DNA from: Siderastrea radians
Lineage: Eukaryota > Cnidaria > Anthozoa > Scleractinia > Rhizangiidae
Assembly: GCA_964017195.1 (NCBI GenBank)
Contig: OZ024890.1
Coordinates: forward strand, 20,980,701 to 21,044,700
Length of the DNA: 64,000 bases
Direction of reading: 5' to 3'
Program-made: the position numbers and the translations under genes
Notes under the pieces: generated by a model
Told to the model about the DNA's origin: nothing
What the model saw: the letters and a program-made list of their open reading frames with translations, nothing else
Databases searched by the model: none
Shown here: in pieces, positions 26,756 to 35,887 of the stretch
Layout of the letters: every line of letters starts with the position of its first letter
How positions within the stretch are numbered: the first letter of the stretch is position 1

Positions 26756-27040
26756 AATTATGAATATATGACATTCATATATTTGAACTGCGGAATGTAG
26801 AAATAAATGTAAAGAAGATCCTCGCAGTTATTAACGCAACTTATGCAGTTGCGAAAAGAAAGCCTGAAAAAATCAGGCTTGCTTCCCAGTTGGCTTGTTA
26901 GCTCAATTGGTTAGAGCACTGCACCGGTATCGCAGAGGTCAGGGTTCGAGTCCCGGCAAGCCTGATTTTTTCAGGCTTTCTTTTCGCAACTGCATAAGTT
27001 GCGTTAATAACTGCGAGGATCTTCTTTACATTTATTTTTA
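26756..27040. mobile_element. SINE-derived palindromic insertion
   Basis: Interrupts the right arm of the 2.8-kb element. Comparison with the intact left arm shows the extra DNA bounded by copies of TTTTATTACATTTCT. At its centre is a tRNA-like head (26891-26963); arms of about 81 bp on either side (26801-26881 and 26957-27037) are reverse complements of each other. The right arm matches the 3' tail seen in the ordinary SINE copy at 48.3 kb (CTGAWTTTTTTCAGG, then CTTTCTTTTC and AACTGC), so the left arm is an inverted copy of that tail. Confidence 0.8.
26891..26963 (+). mobile_element. tRNA-like SINE head
   Basis: GGCTTGTTAGCTCAATTGG gives a good D-arm and A box, and GGGTTCGAGTCCCGG a good T-arm and B box. 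The anticodon loop would read CCGGTAT, with C instead of the conserved U33, and T-arm plus acceptor stem are one base short of fitting 5+7 bp. It is therefore a SINE promoter head, not a functional tRNA. The same head occurs on the minus strand at 48338-48410. Confidence 0.8.
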
Positions 27041-27310
27041 TTACATTTCTATTACAGATTGTATCTCAGAAAACAAAAAAAAAAAAATAAAATAAAGTAT
27101 AGGAAATCGCAAGGCCTCCCTCGAGTACAGTTAGGGTAGGAGTGATGTTTTGAAAGTTCTCAAAACATCAAAAGAAGGTCGTGCAATTTTTTATTAATGA
27201 AAGAAAATGGATGAAGATTCGGTGGTTTTCCGAAGAATTCCGAAGTTTGCCGACGATTGCCGAAGATTCCCGGAAAAACCCGAGGATGTTTCGAACATAT
27301 ATCATATATA

Positions 27311-27416
27311 TCTCAGAGTCCAGAGTCCAGAGTCCAGAGTCCAGAGTCCAGAGTCCAGAGTCCAGAGTCCAGAGTCCAGAGTCCAGAGTCCAGAGTCCAG
27401 TCCAGAGTCCAGTCCG
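27311..27416. repeat. 7-bp tandem repeat in right TIR
   Basis: Tandem AGAGTCC units, mirror image of the array at 24655-24754. They make the open frames here read as a PESRVQS-type repeat, which is an artefact. Confidence 0.9.
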
Positions 27417-27432
27417 GGTTTTAGACTATGCC

Positions 27433-27442
27433 AGTAAAAGAG
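27433..27442. repeat. Target-site duplication, right copy
   Basis: AGTAAAAGAG, identical to 24627-24636. Confidence 0.85.
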
Positions 27443-28090
27443 GGAGCTATCATTTTAGCGATTTAATTTAAGTGATTACAATTTGTCAAAACTAAGGGGT
27501 TTAGGAAAAGGCTATCAATTATCTCGTGACCCCGTTTCTCTTGTCCCAGAGTCATATAATTATAATGGTTGTACTCGTACAGATGAAATTCTAAAGAGTT
27601 TGAACGGTTGTAGTGCTTTCCTTCCCAGTTTCATAAGAAAACCAAAATTGATATCCTTATCCGGCTCAAATTTAATCTCACGTACCCCTTCACGCCAACA
27701 GATAAAAAGACGAATTGTGTGTTTGGCTGTGTGTTTTCTGCATGGCACTAGTTGCAGACGCTGTCATGAAGCTTTTTCCGGGAATTTTGACTGTGGAAAT
27801 ACGCCAAAATGGGGAGATAAGGAATATAAAAGTCTTTGAGCCGCAACAGTATCTAACTTCTCCTTACAATATCACTGATTGGTGAAAAGTACTGGTCATG
27901 AGAATGAAACAAATAGATGAAGTGTTTTGATATTTGAAGAAATTCTACCAGTTTATACCATAAGAAATATATGCAGTTTAAAGAAGGAGAATATGAATGT
28001 TGATATTGGGTAAAACAGGCCTATAAGGTACCCGCAAACTAGCACGGCAGCCCGTTTATGAATAGTGCCGGATTGAAGAGAATTTGTCGA
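27443..28090. other. Intergenic, no gene seen
   Basis: Non-coding DNA between two mobile or repeat blocks. A 118-residue frame (27483-27839) has no recognisable domain and no splice or start context, so I do not call it. Confidence 0.5.
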
Positions 28091-28758
28091 TGAAATCTTC
28101 AAGAATGCAGGCTACTGAGTGTTAAATTTTTTCGATGCTGAGGTGTTTAGCAGTGTGTTGAGTCAGTTTGGATTGAATCCTGCAGATCGACCAATCAAAC
28201 ATGTCAAATTAAAACTGTTTGAACAGTATATTCCTGTGCTGCTGTTTGTAATGCCATCAGTAAGGTGGATGTAGCCTTAATAGTTGAGTCTGTGAATGAA
28301 CACGCAAGTTTCACCATTCAACTGATCTGGGAAAGCTACTGAGCATTACTTTTATGTAGCAGCACTGTTCGTGCTGTAAGTAGAAGGTGACTCTTACTTT
28401 TGAGTCAGCTGTTTGTCATTACCATCATTTAGTACCGTTCAGTGTGGTATAGAAAATGGTTCTAGCCTTCTTCCGACTTTGAAATAATGAAGTGTGACCA
28501 TACAAATGAAAGCTACTGTGGAACGTTTTCATGTGGTTCTGTTCATTATGTCTTGTACATGTGAAGTTGGTTCTGTGGAAAAATATATATCCTAAAGTGT
28601 GACCATTATTATCAGAAAATGATTTTATTTTCCTGTGGTGCTGCCAAAGTTATTATGCTGTTTAAGGCGCTTTTAGCTTTTGAAAGCTTGCATCAAATCC
28701 CCGAATGTTTGACCATTCAAATGAAGTTCTGCTTGCTGTTCATAATGGTGTACAAGGT
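28091..28758 (+). repeat. Dispersed ~115-bp repeat, several tandem degenerate units
   Basis: Five or six diverged units can be read, with recurring words in fixed order: GACCATTCAAATGAA, AAAGCTACTG, TTTCCTGTGGTGCTG, 'gttcataatggtgtacaaggtgg', CTTTTGAGTC and 'atgaaatcc'. The last unit is split by the element beginning at 28759 and resumes at 30060. Confidence 0.75.
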
Positions 28759-28778
28759 GGGAATCCTGAAACCTCGAG

Positions 28779-28847
28779 TTGGACATCGAGTTCGAGTTCG
28801 AGTTAGACTTCGAGTTGGACTTCGAGTTGCACTTCGAGTTGAACTTT
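28779..28847. repeat. 6/12-bp tandem repeat, left end of element
   Basis: GAGTTC and GAGTTGGACTTC units in tandem. The complementary array is at 29980-30045. Confidence 0.9.
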
Positions 28848-29979
28848 GAATTTACTTACTTTCCTTTCTTTCATCTTTGTTTCATTTTTTTCGTAGATCG
28901 TCATGCGCACGCAATTTTCACGCAAAATTCTGCACACGGAGGAAAAAAAAAACAATTCGAACACTCCAAAACGCACGAGAAATACTTGCTGACTAAGAAG
29001 GCGAAAAGAGCTCATTCTCCAGCCTCTTCCCTTGCAGAATCAAAATGGACCCCTTAAGGTATAACACATCTATAACCTGGAATCTTAATTCTTTTTGTCA
29101 CGAAATATCTCTTGAAATCACGGAATGCTGAAGATGGTTCCAAGCGCAACATTTGTCATTAAGATGGCTATAGATCACACTCCCTGATGCGAAACACAAC
29201 ATCCTGCAACAGAATTAAACAAATAAGCCGGGCCCGGTTGTAGGTAATATTTCAGATCCTTTATTGTCACAAATATAAGATGAGAGGCTGAAAAACCCTA
29301 TCAAGTTCCTAAACGAGCCAAATTCAACGAACCTAATATGCCACCACAAGCGGCATAAAAACCACATTAAGTCGTACAAACGATCAGAGGTCAAATTTAA
29401 CTGAGAATAACAAACAGTGCGAGCCACAAGCATCCACCGGTTATCAGAAAATTGATGAGATATGACCTCGAGATCAAAGTCTTAAAAATGCGACGCCTAA
29501 GTTGTAACGGCTCAATTCAGTCACTTTGGAAAAATCCTCCATACGAAACCCAATACAAAAACACAAGAAGCAAAATTGGTCAAACGACCGAGAAAAGGCG
29601 CGGCGAACAAAGACGTGAAGTAGGAGTCGCGCAGGCCTTCCAACCCCATTTTATATACCGTTCGCTATGAAAACTACAACCGATTTAATTTAATCAATTG
29701 ATGTGGTAGAGACTTGTTGCCCCCTACTCCACTAAAGTGTGCTACTTTTATTAGTTATTGTCCGTAGCTTCCGAAAACCTTCAACAACCTGAACAAACTG
29801 TAGAACTAACTCCTCAAGGAAATAAATAAACGAATTCAAGTTTCACTTGTTGTAAAACTGCAATGCAGTACTGACTTTTTAGCTTTCTGTGGCTAATTCA
29901 AAATGGCAAACTCACGTGGCTTACGGTGCCCTGAGCTAAGTGTATACTTTACTTAGTTACTTAAAAATTTTTTTTTCAA

Positions 29980-30045
29980 CTCGAAGTCCAACTCGAAGTC
30001 TAACTCGAACTCGAACTCGAACTCGAACTCGAAGTCCAACTCGAA
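29980..30045. repeat. 6/12-bp tandem repeat, right end of element
   Basis: Tandem GAACTC and GAAGTCCAACTC units, reverse complement of the array at 28779-28847. Confidence 0.9.
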
Positions 30046-30059
30046 CATGTACGACTCCC

Positions 30060-30290
30060 GTACAAGGTGATTCCAATGCTCGTTTGCGTCTGCTGGCAAT
30101 AAGACTGGCCATTTAAGTCAAAGCTATTATATTGCGTGCCAAGTGAGCCGGGTACTTTTCTGTGGTGTGTATTATGTCCCACATGCACAAGCTCAAGGTC
30201 AGTTAGAACTTGGATGAATTCCTGAAGATTGACCTTTCAATTTAGAGTTTCTGAGCAGTATTTGGTGCTGTCTTTCCCTGAATGTTTAAC
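30060..30290 (+). repeat. Dispersed ~115-bp repeat, continuation
   Basis: Resumes after the insertion: GTACAAGGTGATTCCAATG, then TACTTTTCTGTGGTGTGTATT, 'gatgaattcctgaagattgacc' and 'tctgagcagtatttggtgctg'. Confidence 0.6.
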
Positions 30291-33155
30291 TATAAAAAAT
30301 GAATCTTTTTATTCAGTTTTTATTGCTAAGGGAAAGAAGGGCTAGACGCCGAGCCTATTATGTGCCATCAAGAGATCATAATTTCTTGGTATCAGTAAAA
30401 AATAGGCATCGAACATGACAACATAGAGCGGCCCGGACTGAAGCCACACAAAAAGCTATAATAAGACTGCGGTAAGACCACAGAGCTGCCAACAAAATAA
30501 ATCAAGATGGTTCTATTTACAGTGCAGTGTCGAGGAGTGTGACACTGGGACTCAATATTAATCCTAGTCAAAATCAATTACTCGACAGCTACCTAAACAA
30601 AGGAGTTTTAATAATATAAATGTCAGCTAAAACAGAAAGCCCTTTCATAATTATTCGCCTCTGCATAAATAAAACGTGTGGTTAGTTTATGTAATATAGT
30701 TTCATCCATCGTAAATTTTCCAATCGCCCTTTGTTAAATCGCCGTCCTCGCTTCAACGCGCAAACCACTATTTTAAACAGGTCTAAATATAGTAGGACAC
30801 AACTCTATGACCCTTCTTAACACTTGGTTTATAACATTGAAAGAACGTTTCACAGAATGATCTTTAGATAGCATTGTTCTCCGACAAGTTTCGTCCTTGT
30901 GCATTTTGATTAAAGTTTATCCTGCTACCGCCAAAGCAAACATATGGTGACCTGTGGCCATCTACTAAGTCAATGATCCTGCCATGAACAGATAGTTTGT
31001 TTTCATTCCAGCACGGCAAACAACCTCCCAAAAGAATTAACAGATAAAGGAAGCTATTTTTGGCAGTACCTCTACGTTTATACAATTCCATCGAAACAGC
31101 AGAGTGTCATAAGCAGAAAACACAAAAATTTAATCTACGCTTACAATTAATACTTGCTACAGATTAATTCGCCGGTCGGCTCTTATTGGAAAGCCCTTTG
31201 TAAACTAAACACGCTAATGTAAACATATTTTTTCCTAATAATAATAGTCAGTGATATTCGGAAGGCAAGCCAGGGTTTATCGAAAAAAGAGAACGTGACC
31301 GATAATTATCTTACTTCGTGGCCCCCTAACTAATGAACGACATCAAAGGAAAAAGAGAACGGTATTTCGATCCCTCGATAGGGCGAATGGGTACATTGCG
31401 TACACATTTCAACCAAGGTAATTCCTGTTCTGTTTTCTTCTGTTTAGTTTGAACTTAAAACCTCTAACTACTTGCTAAGAAATGTCAGGTGAAAAAACGG
31501 CTGAAGTTAGATGAGCTCAAGCAAGGTCCTGCAAGGCTGTCAGTTTGCTTTTCTGCCTGAGTCGCGCTCTTTTCGGCGCAAACCGAAGTTTGCTCGTGGT
31601 CGGAGTTATTTGGGTGTCCTTCAGACCTTCACTAAACCATTTATCGATTTTCTTGAACATTTGATGTAAATTTAAAGGACTTTCAAGAAAGGTTTTCAGT
31701 AAAAATGTTCTTGCGTTAGTAACAGCGAAGAATCACTGGATTATCTTTCCCGCTTTACTACGTTGAAGAACTCGAGAAGTGTTTTCCGGTGGCATGTAAA
31801 AACATTATTTCTTGCCTCCAAGTTCAATGGCTTGTTGTGATCTTTGCACGAAAGCAGTCACGGAAAATGAGTTTGTTTTGTATTTTCATTCGTGTAATGT
31901 CAAGGATGGTTCATTCAAGGATTAGCAATGATAACCATATAATCACGTTCCGCCTTGTAAGTTTTCGGTTCAAACACGCAAGCTCTTTGAAATCAAAGCT
32001 GTTTTTATGAGGGATGAAATAGGTTAATACATGTTGCCAAAAATTTAATTTGAAAGAGATACGTTATTCAGCAAAAGAAAGAAGTTTATATGTTTCATTA
32101 ATCTGTTGGTTGACTCCTTTTCTATTAAGCCGTTGCCATGGATACCACTTCTCATTTTCCAAAGCGACCTTTTGGGTCGAGAACCCGGCGTAGTAAACTG
32201 GTCAATTTCCGACTAGAAAGCGGTTTTTATCCAAGTTCCAAGATTGAATTGCACGATTGACATATAGGTCAGTCAAATTGTTTGCCAAGCGTCCGGTTCA
32301 ATTTCTTCGCTGGTGGTAGATCCGACTTAGTTATGGGTGGTCAGGAAAGTTAAAATTTCAAAATGAAAGCGAAATGTGTTTTGAGCTCGAGTCGGTATAC
32401 GCTTCATTGGGGTGATATTCCATTACTAGTTTTTTCTCGAACAATATTTTTTTTCGCGAGCTTATTAAAACTGACTGAGAACCACTTAACCATAGAAAAT
32501 CCAACTGAAATACCACCGGCAACCTAAATGGCTAATAGACTTATTTTGTATTTTACATTTTTAGTTCTCTATTGATTTAACTTTTACTAGATATCTGAGG
32601 CCAAAAGGTTGATAAATTCATGTTATGTTATTGCAAAGTTAACCACGGTTATGGGTTGAGGGAGAATGTGATATGAATAGTAATGAACTCCGTATGATTG
32701 ATTTTCATTGCATCACTTTATACTGTGGCTATGACGACAGCTCTGTCCTTAATGGGACAATGCCATTGAATTCTTTTTATATCGGCGAAACAGCCTAAAT
32801 GAGCTAATTGAATTCTTTTATTGTCTTCTTCATTTGCAACCATCAACGACTCCTCGATATTTCCGATCGCTGTCTTTTTAATTGGGGGCAATGATGAATC
32901 GTTTCAGCACATCTATGATAAACAATTCCCATTTGAATCTCAGACGTTTTGGAGCCATTTCGCTTTGATTTGTTCCACCAGTTCGACCCTAATTAAGATA
33001 CATTACAAAAGGATTAACTTGAATACAACTTTCCAAACACAAGGTTTTTACTTTGTCAAAGCGTCAGTGACGTATACTAGCTAAATTACCACAATTGTTG
33101 TCTTCATAAAGCTGTATTGATGAGGGAACCCACGATTGTTCTTGTTGTTTTGCAG
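30291..33155. other. Intergenic, upstream of GPCR
   Basis: No coding exon supported. A plausible splice acceptor (TTGTTGTTTTGCAG ending at 33155) could close a 5'-UTR intron of the GPCR that follows; this is inference only. Confidence 0.4.
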
Positions 33156-33571
33156 GCAAAAGAAAACGAACACGACCTGTGACTTGTAGTGTTGCCTGTT
33201 CAAATTAATTGGTGCCCGTCAAAAAAAGATGATCATCGAGGTGGACGTCATTATTCAAGTTCAAAGCTCTTGACGTCAAATTGGAGTTCATCCTGGGTAT
33301 TTACACAGTACATTGAAAACGTGGTAGCGTGGTCTGATTCCATTGATAAAAGCCAAGGGCACGATTCAAGGAGATTACTATTTCCACGAATACGCGAAAC
33401 TTACTGGGAGTTTTCCAACCTGTCAGTCCTTCAAAGATTAACGTCAGAGTGAGCTCCTTGCCAGACAGGAAACGTCTAGTGTCATTCAAGTCGCTAGTTT
33501 TCTATCTGGAGAAACCTGACAAACGGAGCGTATTTTTGAATTTACTTGGCCTCAAAGCTAGATTGATAACT

Positions 33572-34804
33572 ATGAGCAACTCCACGAATCAGACCCCTGT
33601 AACAGCAGCAAGCCAAACGACTGCTTCCGCTGTGGACCTCTGCGATGTGCCAGTTCAACGTGACTTTATCTTACAAACTGCTTTCCTCATCCTTATCATG
33701 ATAGTGACCTTCCTTGGAAACTTTATGGTATGCCTAACCGTTTACCTCCACCGACGGCTACGCACTGTTACTAACTACTTCATCGTGTCTCTGGCGGTGT
33801 CGGACCTTTTGATTTCCGTGTTGTCACTGCCTTTTCGGATCAACCAGACACTGCACAACGGTACCTGGTGCCTCGGCTACGAGGTCTGCTTGACGTGGAT
33901 AATAACAGACCTCATCTGCAGCTGTGCGTCCATTTGTAATCTGGCAGCCATCTCCATTGATCGCTACATCGCCATAGTTCACCCATTCCGGTATCACTCT
34001 CTGATGACCACCACAGTGGCGTGGGTAATAATTGGCATTGTGTGGACCTATTCGGCAACTTGGGCGGCTCTCTCCTCATTTAACTGGACAGAGGCCGGTA
34101 AACAGCACTTCTTCACGGATAGAGTATGCAAGAAGAGTGACAAGATATTTTACACTGTTGTCACAGCCTGTGACTTCTACCTACCTCTGCTGATTGTTCT
34201 GGTCATGTACGGGCTCGTCTTCCGCGTGGCAATGAATCAAGCTCGCGCAGTGGCGTCTCTGCAGCCTGCTGGCGGTTCTAACAACAGTGGCCGTGGTCGC
34301 AGATCGTCCATAAATATCGTTAAAGAAGTAAAGGCTGCTAAGACTTTGGCCATTGTCGTTGGGGCGTTCATCATCTGCTGGTTCCCGTTCTTCACTTTTC
34401 TAATGATCAGCATGTGGAATCTTAAACTGCTGAAGCCTCCGAATCTCTCCGATGACACTCTTAAGGGTCTTCGTGGCACCTTCTTGTACGTATTACCTGT
34501 AACTAACAGCACTTTGAACCCAATTATTTACGCCTTGTTTAACAGGGAATTTAGGGCGGCATTCCTTCGACTGCTGCAAAGAACATTTGGTCAGCATTGT
34601 TCTAGGTCCAGTGACAGCCCAGCAAATACTGACGAATCCGTTCAGTATAGTATGAACACTAACATGACAAATGGTAGTAGTCCCAACACCCCCAAAAGCC
34701 CTCGAGCAAAAAAAAACGGACACGCAAAGAAGATGGCAAGATTCGAAGAAGTGTATGGCGAACGCGACTCCGAAGTGGCAGAGGAACCAAAACAACTTTA
34801 ACGT
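33572..34804 (+). CDS. Rhodopsin-class GPCR, biogenic-amine-receptor-like, intronless
   Basis: A seven-transmembrane G-protein-coupled receptor, 410 residues from the first in-frame ATG (33572) to TAA; the frame is open further upstream only from a GTG. Seen: N-glycosylation sites NST and NQT at the N terminus; TM1 with G49-N50; TM2 LAVSDLL (D78, position 2.50); C106 (3.25) and the extracellular-loop-2 Cys of RVCKK for the disulfide; TM3 with D113 (3.32, the amine-binding Asp) and DRY at 130-132; TM6 CWFPFF; TM7 NSTLNPIIYA; a basic, Ser/Asn-rich tail. D3.32 and CWFPFF point to the aminergic group. However, TM5 has V/T/D where catecholamine receptors have serines (5.42, 5.43, 5.46), and 7.40/7.43 are Val instead of Trp/Tyr, so the ligand cannot be named. 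It acts at the plasma membrane. Single-exon coding is common for cnidarian receptors of this class. Confidence 0.93.
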
Positions 34805-35529
34805 GACTTTCATCTCTGCATCTTTGAACTGCTACTAATAAGCATAAAAATTCACAAAATCAGGAGAATTGAGACTATTACAAAGATCATGAATTGAAAA
34901 CGAACATGACAGCCTGAATTTTAGGTGGTCTGAAAAGAATTGTTTATGACTCCTGTTTACACGATCTTGACGTGAGTATGCTCTGGTCAGCTGGCCGTAA
35001 TTCGGCCTTTGCAGCATCTGTGCTGGTTTTGCTGAGTTCGATCGGCAACTAAAAGGAACAGAGTCAGTTTTGCACTCCAGAAGAGAGAACTGATTTAACA
35101 TTAATGAGACAAAATGGCAAACTTTAGTTTGTTGAAGTTTGACGTTGTTTCAAATCATTTTCTTCAAGTAGTGAAGAAGACAATTACGGGGCGATAATTC
35201 GAAAACAATTACGAGGCGATAATTCGACTAGTGAAGAAATCAATAATTGTTGAATTTTTTATTGCATATACAGTATGGGAGTTTTAGACTAAAAAGCGTA
35301 TTGCAGCTCGGTTCTTATGTTCCGGATGAACTCCCTGTGGTATTTGTTCCACGGTTTTCATTTTGGCAACAAGCAGTGTCTTTAGCACTGTGGCGATACA
35401 AGAACGGCGTATGTAAATAGGAGTTTTCAATTCGAACTGTGAGCAGACGTGCAGACTTTTTTGTTTACTTAGACTCTGCGTACAGCAGTTAATTAATTGA
35501 ACAGGTTAACTCTTTCACTGCCTGATTCA
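34805..35529. other. Intergenic, 3' of GPCR
   Basis: Non-coding. No AATAAA close behind the stop codon was noticed; the clearest plus-strand one is at 36298, far downstream. An 18-base direct repeat (around GGGGCGATAATTCGA / GAGGCGATAATTCGA) occurs at 35188 and 35212. Confidence 0.45.
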
Positions 35530-35770
35530 ACGGAGCCTTGAATCGCGAGATGTTTGTCAAAAGTCTAGATTTCTGGTTTAAAATCCTAAGGTGACCATTC
35601 AAGTGAATCTGCACTAAAGCAATACTTTTTGGTGCTTTAATGCTGTAAATCGTGCTGGCTCTAACTTTATGGTCTGTGGTTAACATTCTAAATTACACTT
35701 TTCAAATAATCACTCACGAGCAATACTTTGTTGTGATGCTGTGAGTGTTGTTCAGTATTTTGCAATATAA
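35530..35770 (+). repeat. Dispersed ~115-bp repeat, degenerate
   Basis: Readable words: 'aaaatcctaaggtgaccattcaagtgaat', 'agcaatactttttggtgctttaatgctgtaaatcgtgctggctctaactttatggtctgtgg' in pieces, then 'cactcacgagcaatactttgttgtgatgctg'. Two diverged units. Confidence 0.55.
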
Positions 35771-35816
35771 AACTTAGCCAGTTTTTTTTCATAAAAAAAT
35801 TATTTCGGAGAAGGGC

Positions 35817-35878
35817 TAGCCTGCGTGCAGACGTCTCCTACGAAGCAAAGGAAATAGGAGACGTCTGCATGCAGGCTA
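35817..35878. mobile_element. 62-bp palindromic micro-MITE, CCTGCG-type ends
   Basis: TAGCCTGCGTGCAGACGTCT at the left and AGACGTCTGCATGCAGGCTA at the right form arms of about 25 bp around a small loop. Flanks GAGAAGGGC (35808-35816) and GAGAAGAGT (35879-35887) match at 7 of 9 positions, consistent with a decayed 9-bp target duplication. The terminal word TA(G/C)CCTGCGNGCAG is shared with 47069-47737 and 49558-50755. Confidence 0.75.
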
Positions 35879-35887
35879 GAGAAGAGT

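Larger units (their letters stand above)
24637..27432. mobile_element. 2.8-kb long-TIR (Mutator-like/fold-back) element
   Basis: The ends read GGCATAGTCTAAAACCCGG and its reverse complement, flanked by the perfect 10-bp duplication AGTAAAAGAG. The inverted arms are very long: about 24637-25199 pairs with about 26559-27432, the right arm being longer because a SINE-derived palindrome (about 26756-27040) landed in it. Just inside each end lies a 7-bp tandem repeat (GGACTCT or its complement). The internal segment (25200-26558) codes for no transposase but holds a two-exon gene-like piece (25275-25459) and a palindromic MITE (26244-26384). Long inverted repeats plus a 9-10 bp duplication suggest a non-autonomous Mutator-like or Foldback element; superfamily placement is inference. 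Confidence 0.85.
28759..30059. mobile_element. 1.3-kb element with subterminal tandem repeats, 9-bp TSD
   Basis: Flanked by the 9-bp word GTACAAGGT (28750-28758 and 30060-30068), with the dispersed repeat continuing in order on both sides. The ends are related inverted repeats: GGGAATCCTGAAACC at the left, and GGGAGTCGTACATGT on the complement at the right, each leading into TCGAGTTGG. Immediately inside lie inverted arrays of 6/12-bp units (TTCGAG and TTCGAGTTGGAC types). The middle has a short frame ending at 29057 but no transposase. Architecture parallels the 24637-27432 element, suggesting a common Mutator-like/fold-back type. Confidence 0.8.

Noticed and set aside
26891..26963. Functional tRNA (Thr-like anticodon GGT)
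   Set aside because: Position 33 is C, the T-arm and acceptor stem cannot both be formed, and the sequence sits in a SINE-type palindrome; another copy is at 48.3 kb.
27483..27839. 118-codon frame right of the 2.8-kb element
   Set aside because: No domain, no start context, biased composition; overlapping frames are similar in length.
33449..33571. Longer N terminus for the amine-like GPCR
   Set aside because: This part of the frame begins with GTG and contains no ATG; the first ATG is 33572 and is followed by typical N-glycosylation sites.
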